Assembly: GCA_021186555.1 (NCBI GenBank)
Contig: JAJKFL010000006.1
Location: 3,395,715-3,459,714, forward strand
DNA length: 64,000 bases
Origin: Reticulitermes speratus
Lineage: Eukaryota > Arthropoda > Insecta > Blattodea > Rhinotermitidae
Direction of reading: 5' to 3'
Shown here: in pieces, positions 1 through 10,829 of the stretch
Numbering within the stretch: the first letter of the stretch is position 1
Layout of the letters: the number at the start of each line of letters is the position of its first letter
Position numbers and translations under genes: made by a program
The notes under the pieces: model-generated
The model's database searches: none
The model's input: the letters and a program-made list of their open reading frames with translations, nothing else
What the model was told of the DNA's origin: nothing

Positions 1-272
1 TACTAGTTTCTTCCTTAAATTTAAGCCCAGTTTGCTGGTGAAAAGATTCTTCTTGTTGAATGCTGCGGGTCTTAGAATATACAATTACTTCCTCACGAAA
101 CACTAATCGGTTGTGGATCTAATGGAGACACGGTGTGTTTTTTGTTAGGTGGGAAATGAAACATTAAATATTATCTTGACTGAATTTCTTCCAACATCAA
201 CAGTTTGCTTTGAGGAAAGATCTGCAGTAAATTTGGTAACAACACAAAAATGATGATTATAAGGAATATGTT
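1..272. other. no recognised feature
   Basis: AT-rich sequence with only short random reading frames. I see no repeat family or gene in it. Confidence 0.4.
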
Positions 273-682
273 TTTTTTTAATGGCTCGACAGCCCCTTGG
301 GGGCCTATGCCGCCTCATTTTTCGACGCTTCATGATCACACTTTTTAGACACACCACACTCGGTAGGACTCCTCTAGACGAGTGATCAGCCCGTCGCAGA
401 GACCTCTACCTGACAACACACAACACTCAAAACAGACAGACATCCATGCCCTAGGCGGGATTTTTTTTTTGTCTGTCCGGGGTTTTTCCCCTTTGATCCA
501 TTTTTGTACTATTTAAATCCTTTCGTCCTTCATGTCACTTTACGTTCCATATTACCGTCCTTGTACAATAAACACAACACAAACAACCATTCCCCCGGTG
601 GGATTCGAACCCACGATCCCAGTAAGCGAGCGGCCGCAGACCCACGCCTTAGACCGCGCGGCCACTGGGATCGGCGATGACT
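273..682 (-). repeat. SINE family A copy, interrupted
   Basis: A tRNA-headed SINE lies on the minus strand. Its head is at about 594-682 (box B reads GGGTTCGAATCCCA on the minus strand, box A region TGGCCGCGCGGTCTAAGG) and its 3' body is at 273-452, ending in the GGGGCTGTCGAGCCAT motif next to a T-run, which is the A-tail in this view. Between body and head are about 140 bp not present in the copies at 27.0, 40.5 and 57.2 kb. This is either an insertion, a dimer junction or a longer subfamily. The head resembles a tRNA-Leu-like source, but it is SINE-borne and not a tRNA gene. Confidence 0.8.
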
Positions 683-689
683 ATGTTAG

Positions 690-1150
690 TAGTGTAGAAG
701 TCTTGATCTTGTAGGAATAATATCTCCAGCTTCATGGAGCAAAGAAAGTTTCTGTGCCGCTTTGTTCTTCACGCAAAGGCTGGTTATTTTTCTCACTGGG
801 TCTACACAAAACTATGTGAAACGTATTGGCAACATTTTCTGCCTCAAGAATTACAATTTGTAGATATGATCTCTCATTAACTGTTGCTCCTTACTTCTCC
901 TTTACTTTTGCACTACATAAGGGCTAACTCAGAATTGGAAGTAGTGACCAGGTATAAAGATACTCCTAATATTTTGCAAAACAGAAATTTGATAGTTTTC
1001 TTAATTTAAGGAATTTGCAACTGTCTTCATTGCTGTATACAGACAACAGTGTACTTCTCTATTAATTGCAACAGGAAGTGATTGAACACAAATTACATCA
1101 ATTAACAATTTCTGTGTAATAATGATCATTTTATCTGTGAAAAAAGTTTA
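690..1150. other. no recognised feature
   Basis: AT-rich unique-looking sequence with no open frame of note and no repeat that I recognise. Confidence 0.4.
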
Positions 1151-1184
1151 ATAAAATAATGTACAGTCTATCACCAATATCGCA

Positions 1185-1330
1185 GGTTCAAGGCTCTTGA
1201 TATATGGTGCCGTGAGAGACGGCAAACAGTCACCAACGTTTCGGAGGAACTTGCTGCCTCCATCTTCAGGGTCCAAAAAACCCAAACAAACATCTTAGAC
1301 TTCATCAACAACCCTGTAAGAACCTAAACC
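1185..1330. repeat. fragment of the GACGTTTCGG palindromic element family
   Basis: It contains a diverged AACGTTTCGGAGGAAC core followed by CTCCATCTTCAGGGTC. This is the core-plus-CATCTTCA layout seen in the full foldback copies at 4.5, 13.3 and 22.5 kb. A second fragment lies at 1545-1625 (AGATGGAAGCAG followed by ACACGGCGTCATAATCC). Confidence 0.55.
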
Positions 1331-1639
1331 AAGCAATATATAGCACGCTTTAACAACAAAATACAAATTTTGTGAGCTACATGCTTACTGACAACAAGAT
1401 CGACTCAAGCATAGCTTCAAGTGCCGTTTATTGTTGCTATCATCTGCTTTTATTCGTAACTACAAATTAACATTTCAGAGAGTCTCGGCTTGAATGTATT
1501 CGTGAAAAATGTACTTTATCGTGATTTTTCTCAATCATTATACGGCTAAGATGGAAGCAGCACGTTTCTCCGAACCGTCGGTATCCACTGAAAAGACTAC
1601 ACGGCGTCATAATCCACAGTACTGTTGTCTTTATATATA

Positions 1640-2285
1640 CCTAAAGCCCGACTGCTTTAGTCCCAAAATTTTGTTACCTATAACTGTTAAAATAGCAGTG
1701 CCTACTGCAAGAGTTGTTGAATCGTGGTTCAGTTTCCAGTATTGACCCTAGAGCGCGCCACGTGCTCCATCCCGTGAGAACAACTTAGCTACCGAACATG
1801 GAGCGTTATGTATGACAGAATAGCCAGGATGGCGATCTACGAAACTGAAACACATCCCGAGATTTTGATAGCGTCACTTCACCGGCACTTATTGCTAAAA
1901 AAAGAATGTCAGTAACTTTACTAGAACTCTGAGTGGCTAAACAAAACGAGGTTACATGAAAGAGTAAGACTTGTGCTTTGATATGCAATCCACAGCCGAC
2001 ATTCATAACCTATTAATATGCAAATTTCCCCAAGTCCGTACGTTGACTTTATGAATATTCCGTACTAATGAGCAACTCATGTTTGTTCAACGTGGCACTA
2101 TCTTTTTTGCTTTGAGAATAAAAGCAATGTTGTGAACGCTGAACATAAAACACAGAACACCACACAAAGATCCAAACTCCTTTTGCAGAACTACTGCAGG
2201 CATTTCGCCCTTTACCTCTCAGATAAATGTACGTATGACAAACACTCCTGTGTTTTAGCTCCACGCCATAAAGATATAGGAAGAC
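1640..2285. other. no recognised feature
   Basis: The short minus-strand frames here (66 and 105 aa) match nothing I recognise and lack domain features. Confidence 0.4.
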
Positions 2286-2289
2286 AACA

Positions 2290-2560
2290 TTAGATGGATG
2301 CGAATGGCCAGCTTCAAGCTCCAGCAACTTTAATCCCGAGGCAGAAACCTTTTCCGTCCTCACCACATACAGGATAAGAAGGTGGATGGACCCAACAGTC
2401 CGTCAAAATGATATGGAGAAAATTCTCTCTTCCTGTCAGGAATCGAACCCCAGTTCCTCGGTCATCTGATTTATCCGGGCTCCTACTGAGGAAGCACCCC
2501 GATGGAATCTCGACACCAATGACGTACCACGTCTGATTCTTCTTGAGGTCCATTTAGCTG
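2290..2560 (-). repeat. degenerate tRNA-headed SINE (family C-like)
   Basis: The minus strand shows a decayed head with a box-B-like GGAATCGAACCCC on the plus strand at about 2440, then a body with the family C order. A 3'-end fragment of the same kind of element follows at about 2725-2805 (ATAGAGGCACAGATCCACTC then CTTGACCTCGGC). Between them, 2600-2690, is another scrap of the GACGTTTCGAAGACC palindromic family. Confidence 0.5.
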
Positions 2561-3027
2561 ATTTACAACAAAACTTTGCTTAAGCTAGTCTTCGGCGATG
2601 TGACTGCTCACTTGGGCGAGCATTTCCCGACGTTTCGAAGACCTGTATACCTTCATCTCCAAACCAAGTGGTCCGAAACTAATGTTTTGCTTTTCCTTTC
2701 AGGCAAAAGTACATATTTTCCTGTCCATGCCGCAAAGGCACATAAGGGAATAAGGGAATAGAGGCACAGATCCACTCATTCTTGACCTCGGCTGTAAATA
2801 CAAGCTCTTCCTTTCACATTCCATTTTATTCGACACTAAAAACCTCCCTTTATTACGGTGCAGATTCTTCAACGAGAATCAAACTTTCCATCCTCATAAA
2901 TTATTTCTACACCCCTTTCAATTTTCCCGCCTCTTTATTTCCCCCTTCCATATAATCTTCCTATGCAAACAAAACAATACAAAAGGGAATACCCTTTCTT
3001 CGCCCGGGATGTCGTTGTTGGTTTCAT

Positions 3028-3228
3028 AACACTCATTCATTCATTCTCTTGTCTGTCTTACGACAGGTCCTTAGACTCTTCCAAACAGAGTTCTACACAC
3101 AGTGCGATCTAGTACTTCCTCTTTCAATTTCCAGTATCTTCTCTTTTCCTTAAGGTCATCCAGTAGCTGCTTACATCTTCTCCCTCGTCTTCCCATCATT
3201 TCTATCCTTCCTTCTAACTTTCATAACA
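3028..3228 (-). pseudogene. LINE ORF2 C-terminal fragment (39-bp-end family), single tail unit
   Basis: On the minus strand this is the extreme 3' end of the same non-LTR retrotransposon found at 11.8 and 15.2 kb. It is heavily 5'-truncated. It carries a single copy of the terminal motif that reads CTTACGACAGGTCC on the plus strand, next to CATTCATTCATTC. This copy is useful because it shows the tail before the tandem expansion seen at the other two loci. It has no coding capacity. Confidence 0.75.
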
Positions 3229-3229
3229 T

Positions 3230-4040
3230 ATCACATCTGAAATTGTACAGGAGGAATAACAATGAAAATAACAAAATAAAGTGTATCCACGTAATTGAGA
3301 AGAATATTGTGAATGAGGGTCAAATCATAAGCAAGAATTGCAGAGCAACACTTGCACATTGTTGCAACAGCTGTGGCTATTTTACGAATTGAGAAGAATT
3401 TTCATAAAGTTCTTAATAATTTTGGGTATTCCCTGTTAGGTCCGTGTTATTACAACAGGTTAGTTATACAAATGTATACATAGCCTCTGATAACTCAGAA
3501 CACGATCATCTTAAATTGCCCAAACAATACAGACTTTGTAATAAAAGTCAAGCAAGTAATATTCCTGTCTACATGTCACACATCTGTTTGTCTCCTGTGT
3601 GTGTCACAGGAAAGAAACAGGTTATATACAGACTGGAACTACTGAATTCTGTTCCAGGAAGGGACATTGAGATCTGATACCGGGTGGTCTGCACCATAGC
3701 ACACCCCACAAGACAACAACCCTTATAGTCAGAGTCGAGACAACAAGAAGCGAAAATATGTAGTGGATGTGTCTTTGAGTGTTCGTTGTGTAAATGACTG
3801 TACTCTATGTATTTCAGATTTGCTATAATTCTTCTTTAATCCAAAGCACCCCCCTCTTCACCTCTTCTTCTGTACACTTATTACGTGAGGGTCTTAATTA
3901 GAGCAGACAACAATAGCTCGTATGCAAAGAACAGAGACAAATTCAGTTTTTGTTCGTCCAAGACCAACAACAGAAATGGAGCAAGTGTCTGGAGGGAAGT
4001 GTTAAAAAGGGGTAACAAGTAACAGATCTAGAAAATACAT
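3230..4040. other. no recognised feature
   Basis: AT-rich sequence with short frames only. No repeat family recognised. Confidence 0.4.
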
Positions 4041-4056
4041 TTTATCCCAGCATTAT

Positions 4057-4476
4057 AATAATAATAATAATAATTCTTGGCTCAACAGCCCTGTATGGGC
4101 CTGGGCCTCCTCTTGCCTCCTCTTGTCGAGGTTACTAAGTCATGCGCATTCATGGCAGTTGGTGACCGGCCAGCTAGCCGCGCTTAGTGTTCTATCGATC
4201 CTGATGTGCACGCCAGAGCCATCTGGCAGGCAGTGAGGAGACTTGGATGAGAAATGGAGGCAATTTGGCTTACGCAACATTTCTATTCATGCCCGTAAGG
4301 TTCTTTTACATGCCGTAAATCTACGACATGGAACCGACGGCTTTACTTCCCCTCCGAAGGAAGTGGTGCTCCGGATTTTTATCATCCTTAAAAATCCATC
4401 GACATCGGTCGGGATCGAACCCGCGAACCTTGGGTCCAGTGGCGAGCACGCTAACCACTAGTCCACCGAGGGCGAC
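4057..4476 (-). repeat. SINE family B, full-length copy with 13-bp target-site duplication
   Basis: The minus-strand head has box B GGTTCGATCCCGACC-like sequence and box A around GGACTAGTGGTTAG. The 3' end is at the left: an (AAT)n tail at 4057-4075, then the GGCTCAACAGCCC end. It is flanked by a perfect 13-bp direct repeat, ATCCCAGCATTAT, at 4044-4056 and 4477-4489, so this is a retroposed insertion. Its length is about 420 bp. The tRNA source of the head is uncertain. Confidence 0.9.
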
Positions 4477-4512
4477 ATCCCAGCATTATGGGAAGTATAT
4501 ATTGCGAGTTTT

Positions 4513-4750
4513 GTAGATTTTGAGGTCTTCGCTGTTCTGGGATATTACGTTGCGTTGAGTGGTACTTCTGTACCGACGTTTCGGGAAAAAAACTATTGGT
4601 CCCATCTTCAACTGTCAAGAAGTCCAAGAAGAAAGCTTTCTTGTTGGACTTCTTGACCTTGAAGATGGGACAGATAGGTTGACCCGAAACGTCGATACAG
4701 AACTACCATCAACGCTCAGCAATATCCAGAACAGCGCAGATCTGATTTAC
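4513..4750. repeat. foldback MITE of the GACGTTTCGG family
   Basis: Two imperfect inverted arms of roughly 100 bp meet near 4630. The left arm reads GTACCGACGTTTCGGG and GTCCCATCTTCAA; the right arm carries their complements. The outer ends pair as CTGTTCTGGGATATT with AATATCCAGAACAG. There is no coding sequence; the translated frames are accidental. Confidence 0.8.
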
Positions 4751-4814
4751 ATTGCGGATAAAGCATGAAATCATTTAGTAAATTTTGCTGTGTGAAAAAT
4801 ACTGAACGTCTCTT

Positions 4815-5021
4815 TTGTTGTTTAAAATTTTTTGGGTTATTGCCCGTCGTCAATTTTTGGTGTATGATCAACGTTTCGGGAAAACTTGTTTGTTCCATCT
4901 TCAGGGTCTTAGGTCCCTTTTTACTTAAGACCCTGAAGATGGGACAAACAGGTGTTCCAGAAACGTTGGTCATACACCAAAACTTGACGCCGGGCAAAAA
5001 CCCAAAAATTCTAAGCAACAA
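4815..5021. repeat. foldback element, near-perfect hairpin of the same family
   Basis: The arms at 4815-4913 and 4922-5021 are inverted copies (for example GGTGTATGATCAACGTTT against AAACGTTGGTCATACACC) with a spacer under 10 bp. It lies 65 bp from the preceding foldback element, and ACGGCGGAAGTC just beyond is the conserved outer border of the family. The 162-aa minus frame and the 108-aa plus frame are mirror images produced by the palindrome. Confidence 0.85.
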
Positions 5022-5049
5022 TATGACCACGGCGGAAGTCTCTTTCGTC

Positions 5050-5690
5050 GTTACCCTGAGCACGGCACCTACCACGAGATGTGCTGAGTGAGAGGTGCCG
5101 GTTTTAATTGCGATAAAACTGCAGCGCTCGAAGGAACCGTAAAAGAAACACTCTATAGTAATGCGGTGAGATTTGAATTTCTCACTGTGGTGACAATCAA
5201 CCATAAGTTATTCGCAGATTTCTACCAGAATAAACGGCGTCAAATTCCATAATACGAAAATCTGAATACTACGCTGTTCGAAACGATTATAAAGTGGCTG
5301 GACATTTAGCACGCATCGCACATTCGTGACATACATATATTTCAGTTGACCATTCTAAAGGGGAACTGCTTCTGCGTGAAACTAGACTTAGATAAAATGA
5401 CGAGGGATCTGAAAGGAAAGTTATATCAGAAAATGGAATGGATTAGAATGGAATCCAGGAAAGGGATCTTGTGAAAATTGCAATGAGCCTTTGTGTGATA
5501 CAAAAGGAGAGAAATTTCTTTTAAACCAAACAAAATCTAATGAAAATTGTACAGTTTGTCAGATCGAGGAGTTTAAAGGGTAAAAGACGTAACTGCCTAT
5601 CCAAGTAACAGAAGCAGAATGCATCTTCAAAAATAAATGTGCTCTCAGCTAGTCGGGACGCTTCCCTTTGTGACACGAACTCGAATATGG
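5050..5690. other. no recognised feature
   Basis: No repeat or gene recognised. Confidence 0.4.
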
Positions 5691-5691
5691 G

Positions 5692-5800
5692 TGTTTTTGT
5701 AAGGTGTGGATGTATTTGTAAGGTGTGGATGTTTTTGTAAGGTGTGGATGCTTTTGTAAGGAGTGGATGCATTTGTAAGGTGTGGATGTTTTTGTAATGT
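5692..5800. repeat. 18-bp minisatellite, about 6 units
   Basis: The unit is close to TTTGTAAGGTGTGGATGT, with one or two substitutions per copy. It lies just upstream of the larger 49-bp array. Confidence 0.85.
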
Positions 5801-5904
5801 GTGTAAGGTGTTCTAATGTGTGTACTTGTATTGACTGTATGTATTTTGTTTTGTAATTGTGTTTAGTTTGTTTTGTATTGTTATTTTTATGTATATTTAT
5901 ATGT

Positions 5905-6787
5905 CCATTTGTATTGTGTGTACTAGTGTAAGGACTACTGCCACCGGGTGAAAACATTTGTATTGTGTGTACTGTGTAAGGACTACTGCCACCGGGTGAA
6001 AACATTTGTATTGTGTGTACTAGTGTAAGGACTACTGCCACCGGGTGAAAACATTTGTATTGTGTGTACTAGTGTAAGGACTACTGCCACCGGGTGAAAA
6101 CATTTGTATTGTGTGTACTTGTGTAAGAACTACTGCCACCGGGTGAAAACATTTGTATTGTGTGTACTAGTGTAAGGACTACTGCCACCGGGTGAAAACA
6201 TTTGTATTGTGTGTACTAGTGTAAGGACTACTGCCACCGGGTGAAAACATTTGTGTTGTGTGTACTAGTGTAAGGACTACTGCCACCGGGTGAAAACATT
6301 TGTGTTGTGTGTACTAGTGTAAGGACTACTGCCACCGGGTGAAAACATTTGTATTGTGTGTACTAGTGTAAGGACTACTGCCACCGGGTGAAAACATTTG
6401 TATTGTGTGTACTAGTGTAAGGACTACTGCCACCGGGTGAAAACATTTGTATTGTGTGTACTAGTGTAAGGACTACTGCCACCGGGTGAAAACATTTGTA
6501 TTGTGTGTACTAGTGTAAGGACTACTGCCACCGGGTGAAAACATTTGTATTGTGTGTACTAGTGTAAGGACTACTGCCACCGGGTGAAAACATTTGTATT
6601 GTGTGTACTAGTGTAAGGACTACTGCCACCGGGTGAAAACATTTGTATTGTGTGTACTAGTGTAAGGACTACTGCCACCGGGTGAAAACATTTGTATTGT
6701 GTGTACTAGTGTAAGGACTACTGCCACCGGGTGAAAACATTTGTATTGTGTGTACTAGTGTAAGGACTACTGCCACCGGGTGAAAAC
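5905..6787. repeat. 49-bp minisatellite, about 18 near-identical units
   Basis: The unit contains ACTAGTGTAAGGACTACTGC then CACCGGGTGAAAACATTTG. Spacing of the CCACCGGGTG motif is 49 bp throughout, except for one unit shortened by a one-base loss near 5974. Variation is confined to a few substitutions (for example TTGTGTTGTG at about 6250 and 6300), so homogenisation or expansion is recent. It ends against an AT-rich trinucleotide tract (6800-6840). Confidence 0.95.
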
Positions 6788-6839
6788 CCAATTGCAGTAA
6801 ATAATAATAATAATAATTATTATTATTATTATTATTATT

Positions 6840-7310
6840 AACAGCTCAATAGTATCCCCTATGCTCAGGCAGGTAAATTTACTTCACACTCAAAAATCAT
6901 AGTTCAATGACACTAACTTTAATATTATCTCTTTTTATAAGTTGTGGAAGTGACAATCAGACGGGACTGGTACAGTTCCGATAACGTTAGTTAGGGATGT
7001 GAATTATTTCTGAACTCGCTGGAGGGTTGGTAAATAGCGACCATCTGAAAAGAATTTTGTTATATCTCTATCAACTTCATTTAACTTATCTAATGAGGTA
7101 TAAATACTTCGAAGACTATTCAGGAGTTACATCCGTATCTTCTGGTTAACTACAAATTAAAATCTTCTGAGTAGCGAATAATTGCTACGAGCCATAACTT
7201 TCTGTCTGCCTGACGCCTTAGGAAGAAACTTGGCTGTGTGGAAACTGCAGAAGCATGGTAAAATCCTACGCAATATATAAATACTGCACCAGCATAGACA
7301 AAATAAAGTT
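6840..7310. other. no recognised feature
   Basis: No repeat or gene recognised. A scrap of the foldback family (ACTGAAGATGGAGGCAG, then CGAAAAGTCG) follows at about 7330-7375. Confidence 0.4.
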
Positions 7311-7477
7311 GCTGTTTTCAGGGTATAAAACCACTGAAGATGGAGGCAGAATGTTTCTCCGAAAAGTCGCTATATTTTAATCCCACTGAAAGGCGTCACA
7401 TCCTAGAAGACGATAACATTCAAACAGTTTAATTAATAAACACGAAAAATCTTTGTATTGTTACGGCAGAGAGAGAC

Positions 7478-7841
7478 ACTGTAGCTATGTTCACAACTGT
7501 AGCTATGTTCACAACTGTAGCTATTTTCACAACTGTAGCTATGTTCACAACTGTAGCTATGTTCACAACTGTAGCTATGTTCACAACTGTAGATATGTTC
7601 ACAACTGTAGCTATGTTCACAACTGTAGCTATGTTCACAACTGTAGCTATGTTCACAACTGTAGCTATGTTCACAACTGTAGCTATGTTCACAACTGTAG
7701 CTATGTTCACAACTGTAGCTATGTTCACAACTGTAGCTATGTTCACAACTGTAGCTATGTTCACAACTGTAGCTATGTTCACAACTGTAGCTATGTTCAC
7801 AACTGTAGCTATGTTCACAACTGTAGCTATGTTCATAACCT
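7478..7841. repeat. 18-bp minisatellite, about 20 units
   Basis: The unit is CTATGTTCACAACTGTAG. Because 18 is a multiple of 3, several frames stay open and produce artefactual repeat peptides on both strands. Only two or three substitutions interrupt it (7525, 7592). Confidence 0.95.
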
Positions 7842-7914
7842 TCACAGCTTAGCTTTCTTCTCTTTTTTCATTTTCTTCCTCTTCAGATCATCGGCTGAGA
7901 TACCTGAACTGAAT

Positions 7915-8045
7915 TAAACTGGCTCAGTGTAGGGACACGTGGCGGGCTTTTGTGAATACGGTAATGAACATTACAGCTCCGTAAAATACGACGAAGTATT
8001 TGACTAGATTTGTAACTAGAAGCTTATCAAGAAGGGATTTTTTTC
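7915..8045 (+). repeat. 3' fragment of the GTTA-tail LINE family
   Basis: Shows GTGGCGGGCTTTTGTGAA then ACGGTAATGAAC and a decayed 3' UTR ending near CTTATCAAGAAGGGA. The same block recurs at 20.4, 29.0, 45.3, 59.2 and 60.2 kb. It begins about 75 bp after the preceding 18-bp array. It is 5'-truncated and non-coding. A scrap of the foldback family (TTACCGAAACGTCGGTGAC) lies at 8115-8140. Confidence 0.65.
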
Positions 8046-8149
8046 ACATAGTTATGAGATCTGATGTTTCCGCTGAGCTGCTGCTGAAGATTCCGTGTTG
8101 ATTGGCACAACGAATTGGTTACCGAAACGTCGGTGACTACTAGTTTACT

Positions 8150-8920
8150 AGTTTAATAGTTTGCAGAAAACTTTAACCTTGAATCATGCTGTTATAATAA
8201 TTATAATAATTATTACTATTTTTCCCAGAATTCATAGCAGTTCAGCTGTTCTCAAGACAGTACGGTCTCACTGACCAAGCACTTCATACTCACAGTTCTA
8301 CCAAAAACTTTCTGACTGTACGACATGTATTGAGTATTGCTGCTTTGTGCATCAGAATATACAGAGCATGGCGGAGATTGAGCAGTTTTACACTGTCGTG
8401 TAATTTGTTTGTGATAATAGCTGTTGTGGATAGTACCGGTGGTATTATATAGACCGCGTTCAGTGGCTGTATTCGTATTAGCTCTTCTTTTAAGTCTGTA
8501 AGCTATATTTCTAGAGCTTCTAGAGCCTCGATAAACCTGCTAATCTCTTCAAACTTCTATTAACATACATCAGATCAGGGACCTAAATAGTTGGCGCTTG
8601 CGTCCCTCTCACCTCACAATTACGCCTGTCCGCCATGTTCTTAATAATGATTTCATAAAATTAAAGTCTATGACTTAGGTGCGATATCCAATGTCACAAA
8701 ATTCATCCAAGTTTCGTATAAATCGGTTAATTTGTTCAATGGTTTAAATGCGGGGACTCATATACAGCATGGTGCATACTATGGACAAGTCACGAGAGGT
8801 GGTAACAGCTTAATAAGCCTAGCCTCTATCCGGAATACATCAGCGCATTTACCTGCATAATAGGGGAATAAAGTCACACACAGACGTGATGTGGGTCTAT
8901 GCATGTGAGACTGGAACAGT
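8150..8920. other. no recognised feature
   Basis: Unique-looking sequence with no gene or repeat recognised. Confidence 0.4.
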
Positions 8921-8924
8921 GTCC

Positions 8925-9023
8925 AGTGCGCATGCCCATATTTCCCCTCCGCGCCACCAGTGCGCATGCCCATATTTCCCCTCCGCGCCACCAGTGCGCA
9001 TGCCCATATTTCCCCTCCGCGCC
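8925..9023. repeat. 34-bp direct repeat, 3 copies
   Basis: The unit begins CAGTGCGCATGCCCATAT and is GC-richer than its surroundings. The overlapping short frames (76 and 124 aa plus, 70 aa minus) run through it and have no recognisable domain. Confidence 0.85.
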
Positions 9024-9029
9024 TCCTCG

Positions 9030-9600
9030 TGTCGTGACCATAATAGTTTCACATCGAATCAGCGTCTTGCCTTTCCCTGCTGTGTGTTTAGTTCACATCG
9101 GGCCCCATACGGACGGTTTATCACTTTGACAAATGCTTCCCCGAGGCGCCCAACAATGGCACTGCAGCAGAATTATACGTGCTTCCATATACACGAGGAC
9201 CATCACTTATCTCGGACGTGTCTGCCACAGGCGTTGTACAACGTTGAGCCCTGGTTCTGAAGAACCCTGCGTCACAGGATGCGCGATGTGTGAATGTGGT
9301 TTTTAATAGATGCGTCATAGCGTCATTTAAATTAATATCTCTGTCAAGACTGCCTCGGTGTGACGTCGCCATTGCTTGATTACTTAAAAAAGAGGCTAAT
9401 GAAGACACCGCACTGTGTTCTTAGAACTTACAATGAACGGCGTGACGTATTTAAAGAAAGGAACAATTGAAGTTTCAATACTTTGATAATACACCGGAAA
9501 ATACATGGACCACGCTGCCAATAATTTATGAATTACATCACAGCATGTGGTTTAATATAATATAGTATACACTTCACACTGTTGACACCGTGCATCTTCG
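9030..9600. other. no recognised feature
   Basis: No gene or repeat recognised. Confidence 0.4.
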
Positions 9601-9602
9601 TC

Positions 9603-9930
9603 ATATTAAATTAAGTTACAGACCGACTGATGCACACTAAAACCACTTTTTATGTAGCTTTATTACTATCTACAGTACTTTTACAATTTTACAACTTTTA
9701 ACGAGTCTTTTTACAAGATTTTAACTTATAATATATAAGTGTTAAAGTGCCGATAGAATATTTAAAATCATGTATATGAAGTGACTGTAGCTTTCAACAA
9801 AAAAAAAACCCCTGACGATGATCCTAGGATCGAAACACGTGTAGGGGTACAATTGTAACAATTTTAATAATAAAGCTACTTAAAAAGTGGTTTTAGTGTG
9901 CATCAGTTGGTCTGCAACTTAATTTAATAT
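9603..9930. mobile_element. inverted-repeat DNA element, about 330 bp, with about 65-bp termini
   Basis: Termini at 9603-9668 and 9865-9930 are inverted copies (left TGCACACTAAAACCACTT, right AAGTGGTTTTAGTGTGCA). The interior holds CCTGACGATGATCCTAGGATCGAAAC, a layout echoed at 10090-10130 and at 40908-40935, so related fragments lie nearby. No transposase is present. A clear target duplication is not seen because the flanks are AT-rich. Confidence 0.8.
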
Positions 9931-9989
9931 ACTACACTGTTTTACTATTGTTTTAGCATTTTTAACAATACTACTATTGTACAATTTTT

Positions 9990-10175
9990 TACAAAGTGAT
10001 AACAACAAATATTGTAATATTACCATACACAGCCCTCAAATGTTCTGATGTAACTCAAGAACATTGGTCTATGTAAAAAACTTCAACGATCCCCCTGATG
10101 ATGGCAATGTAAAAAGTGCCGAAATGCGTATTGAGGTAATCTTTTAATAAAGAAATCAATGACAAAACTTGTTCT
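9990..10175. repeat. fragment related to the 9.6-kb inverted-repeat element
   Basis: Holds CCCCCTGATGATGGCAAT, then CCGAAATGCG and AATAAAGAAATC in the same order as the 9.6-kb element's interior (CTGACGATG, CGAAACACG, AATAAAGCTAC). It is diverged and incomplete. Confidence 0.45.
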
Positions 10176-10253
10176 GGTGCATTTGTTGGTGTGAGTTATC
10201 AATTGATAGAAGGGTTTTTTTCCCCCCGCAGTGAAACCAAAATAGGAGAAACG

Positions 10254-10411
10254 AAATCTGTGGTCTTCTGGGTAATTACACGGCGTCGTGTGGTAATTAT
10301 TTACCGACGTTTCGGGACAACGTATCGGTCCCATCCTCACGGGTCAAGAGTCCGAGTAGGAAAAGAATTACCACACGACGCCGTTTAATAACCCTGAAGA
10401 CCACATATTTC
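10254..10411. repeat. foldback MITE of the GACGTTTCGG family
   Basis: The outer arms pair as CTGTGGTCTTCTGGGTAATT with its complement at 10374-10407. The inner part carries ACCGACGTTTCGGGACAAC and CGGTCCCATCCTCACGGG. The border AGGCGGAAGTCTGAAAT follows. It is a short derivative of the longer copy at 22.47-22.84 kb. Confidence 0.8.
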
Positions 10412-10659
10412 ATCAACATCGAGGCGGAAGTCTGAAATCAAGGAAAAATAGGGGAATATTTATACGTTCCTGCAAGTCGTTCCTTATCACATTACCTTTT
10501 ATGGCTTAATTGGCGGTGAGCGCGTTAGAGTCACGTGCATGGCGGTTAACAAATCAAGACCACACATCACCGATCAGTGAACTTCTGGGCGATCACAGAA
10601 TCACGCATCACTCTTCACGTATTCAACACTAAACTCACATAGACTCTCCTTGCATTGAA

Positions 10660-10700
10660 TTGGGGCCTCGGCGAGGAGAGACCGGCGACTAGCCACCACA
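10660..10700 (-). repeat. SINE family E head scrap
   Basis: GAGACCGGCGACTAGCCACC resembles the head region of the family E SINEs at 53.8 and 54.3 kb. It is too short to say more. It lies immediately before the 10.7-kb MITE. Confidence 0.35.
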
Positions 10701-10708
10701 GCCACATA

Positions 10709-10784
10709 CAGGGCATACACAAAACAATGGTGCGGTATCAATAGTAAATTCTTTTGAAACCGCACCATTCTTTTGTGTATGCCC

Positions 10785-10787
<3 letters not shown>
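10709..10787. mobile_element. hairpin MITE of the mariner-like family
   Basis: About 79 bp, almost entirely terminal inverted repeat: left CAGGGCATACACAAAACAAT, right ATTCTTTTGTGTATGCCC. It is flanked by TA (10707-10708 and 10788-10789). The same termini bound the transposase relic at 23.7-24.3 kb and a 76-bp element at 20.0 kb, so this is probably a non-autonomous relative. It abuts a (TA)n run at 10788-10820, whose growth may have started at the TA target. Confidence 0.85.

Positions 10788-10820
<33 letters not shown>
10788..10820. repeat. (TA)n microsatellite
   Basis: About 16 TA units directly follow the mariner-like MITE. Confidence 0.95.
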
Positions 10821-10822
<2 letters not shown>

Positions 10823-10829
10823 TTATTTG

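Noticed and set aside
4716-5204. 162-aa minus frame mirrored by a 108-aa plus frame
   Set aside because: Both come from the foldback hairpin at 4815-5021.
5905-6787. Regularly spaced repeats as a CRISPR array (also the arrays at 41.3, 43.2, 54.7 and 61.5 kb)
   Set aside because: Units are contiguous with no unique spacers, no cas genes, and the context is a eukaryotic repeat landscape.
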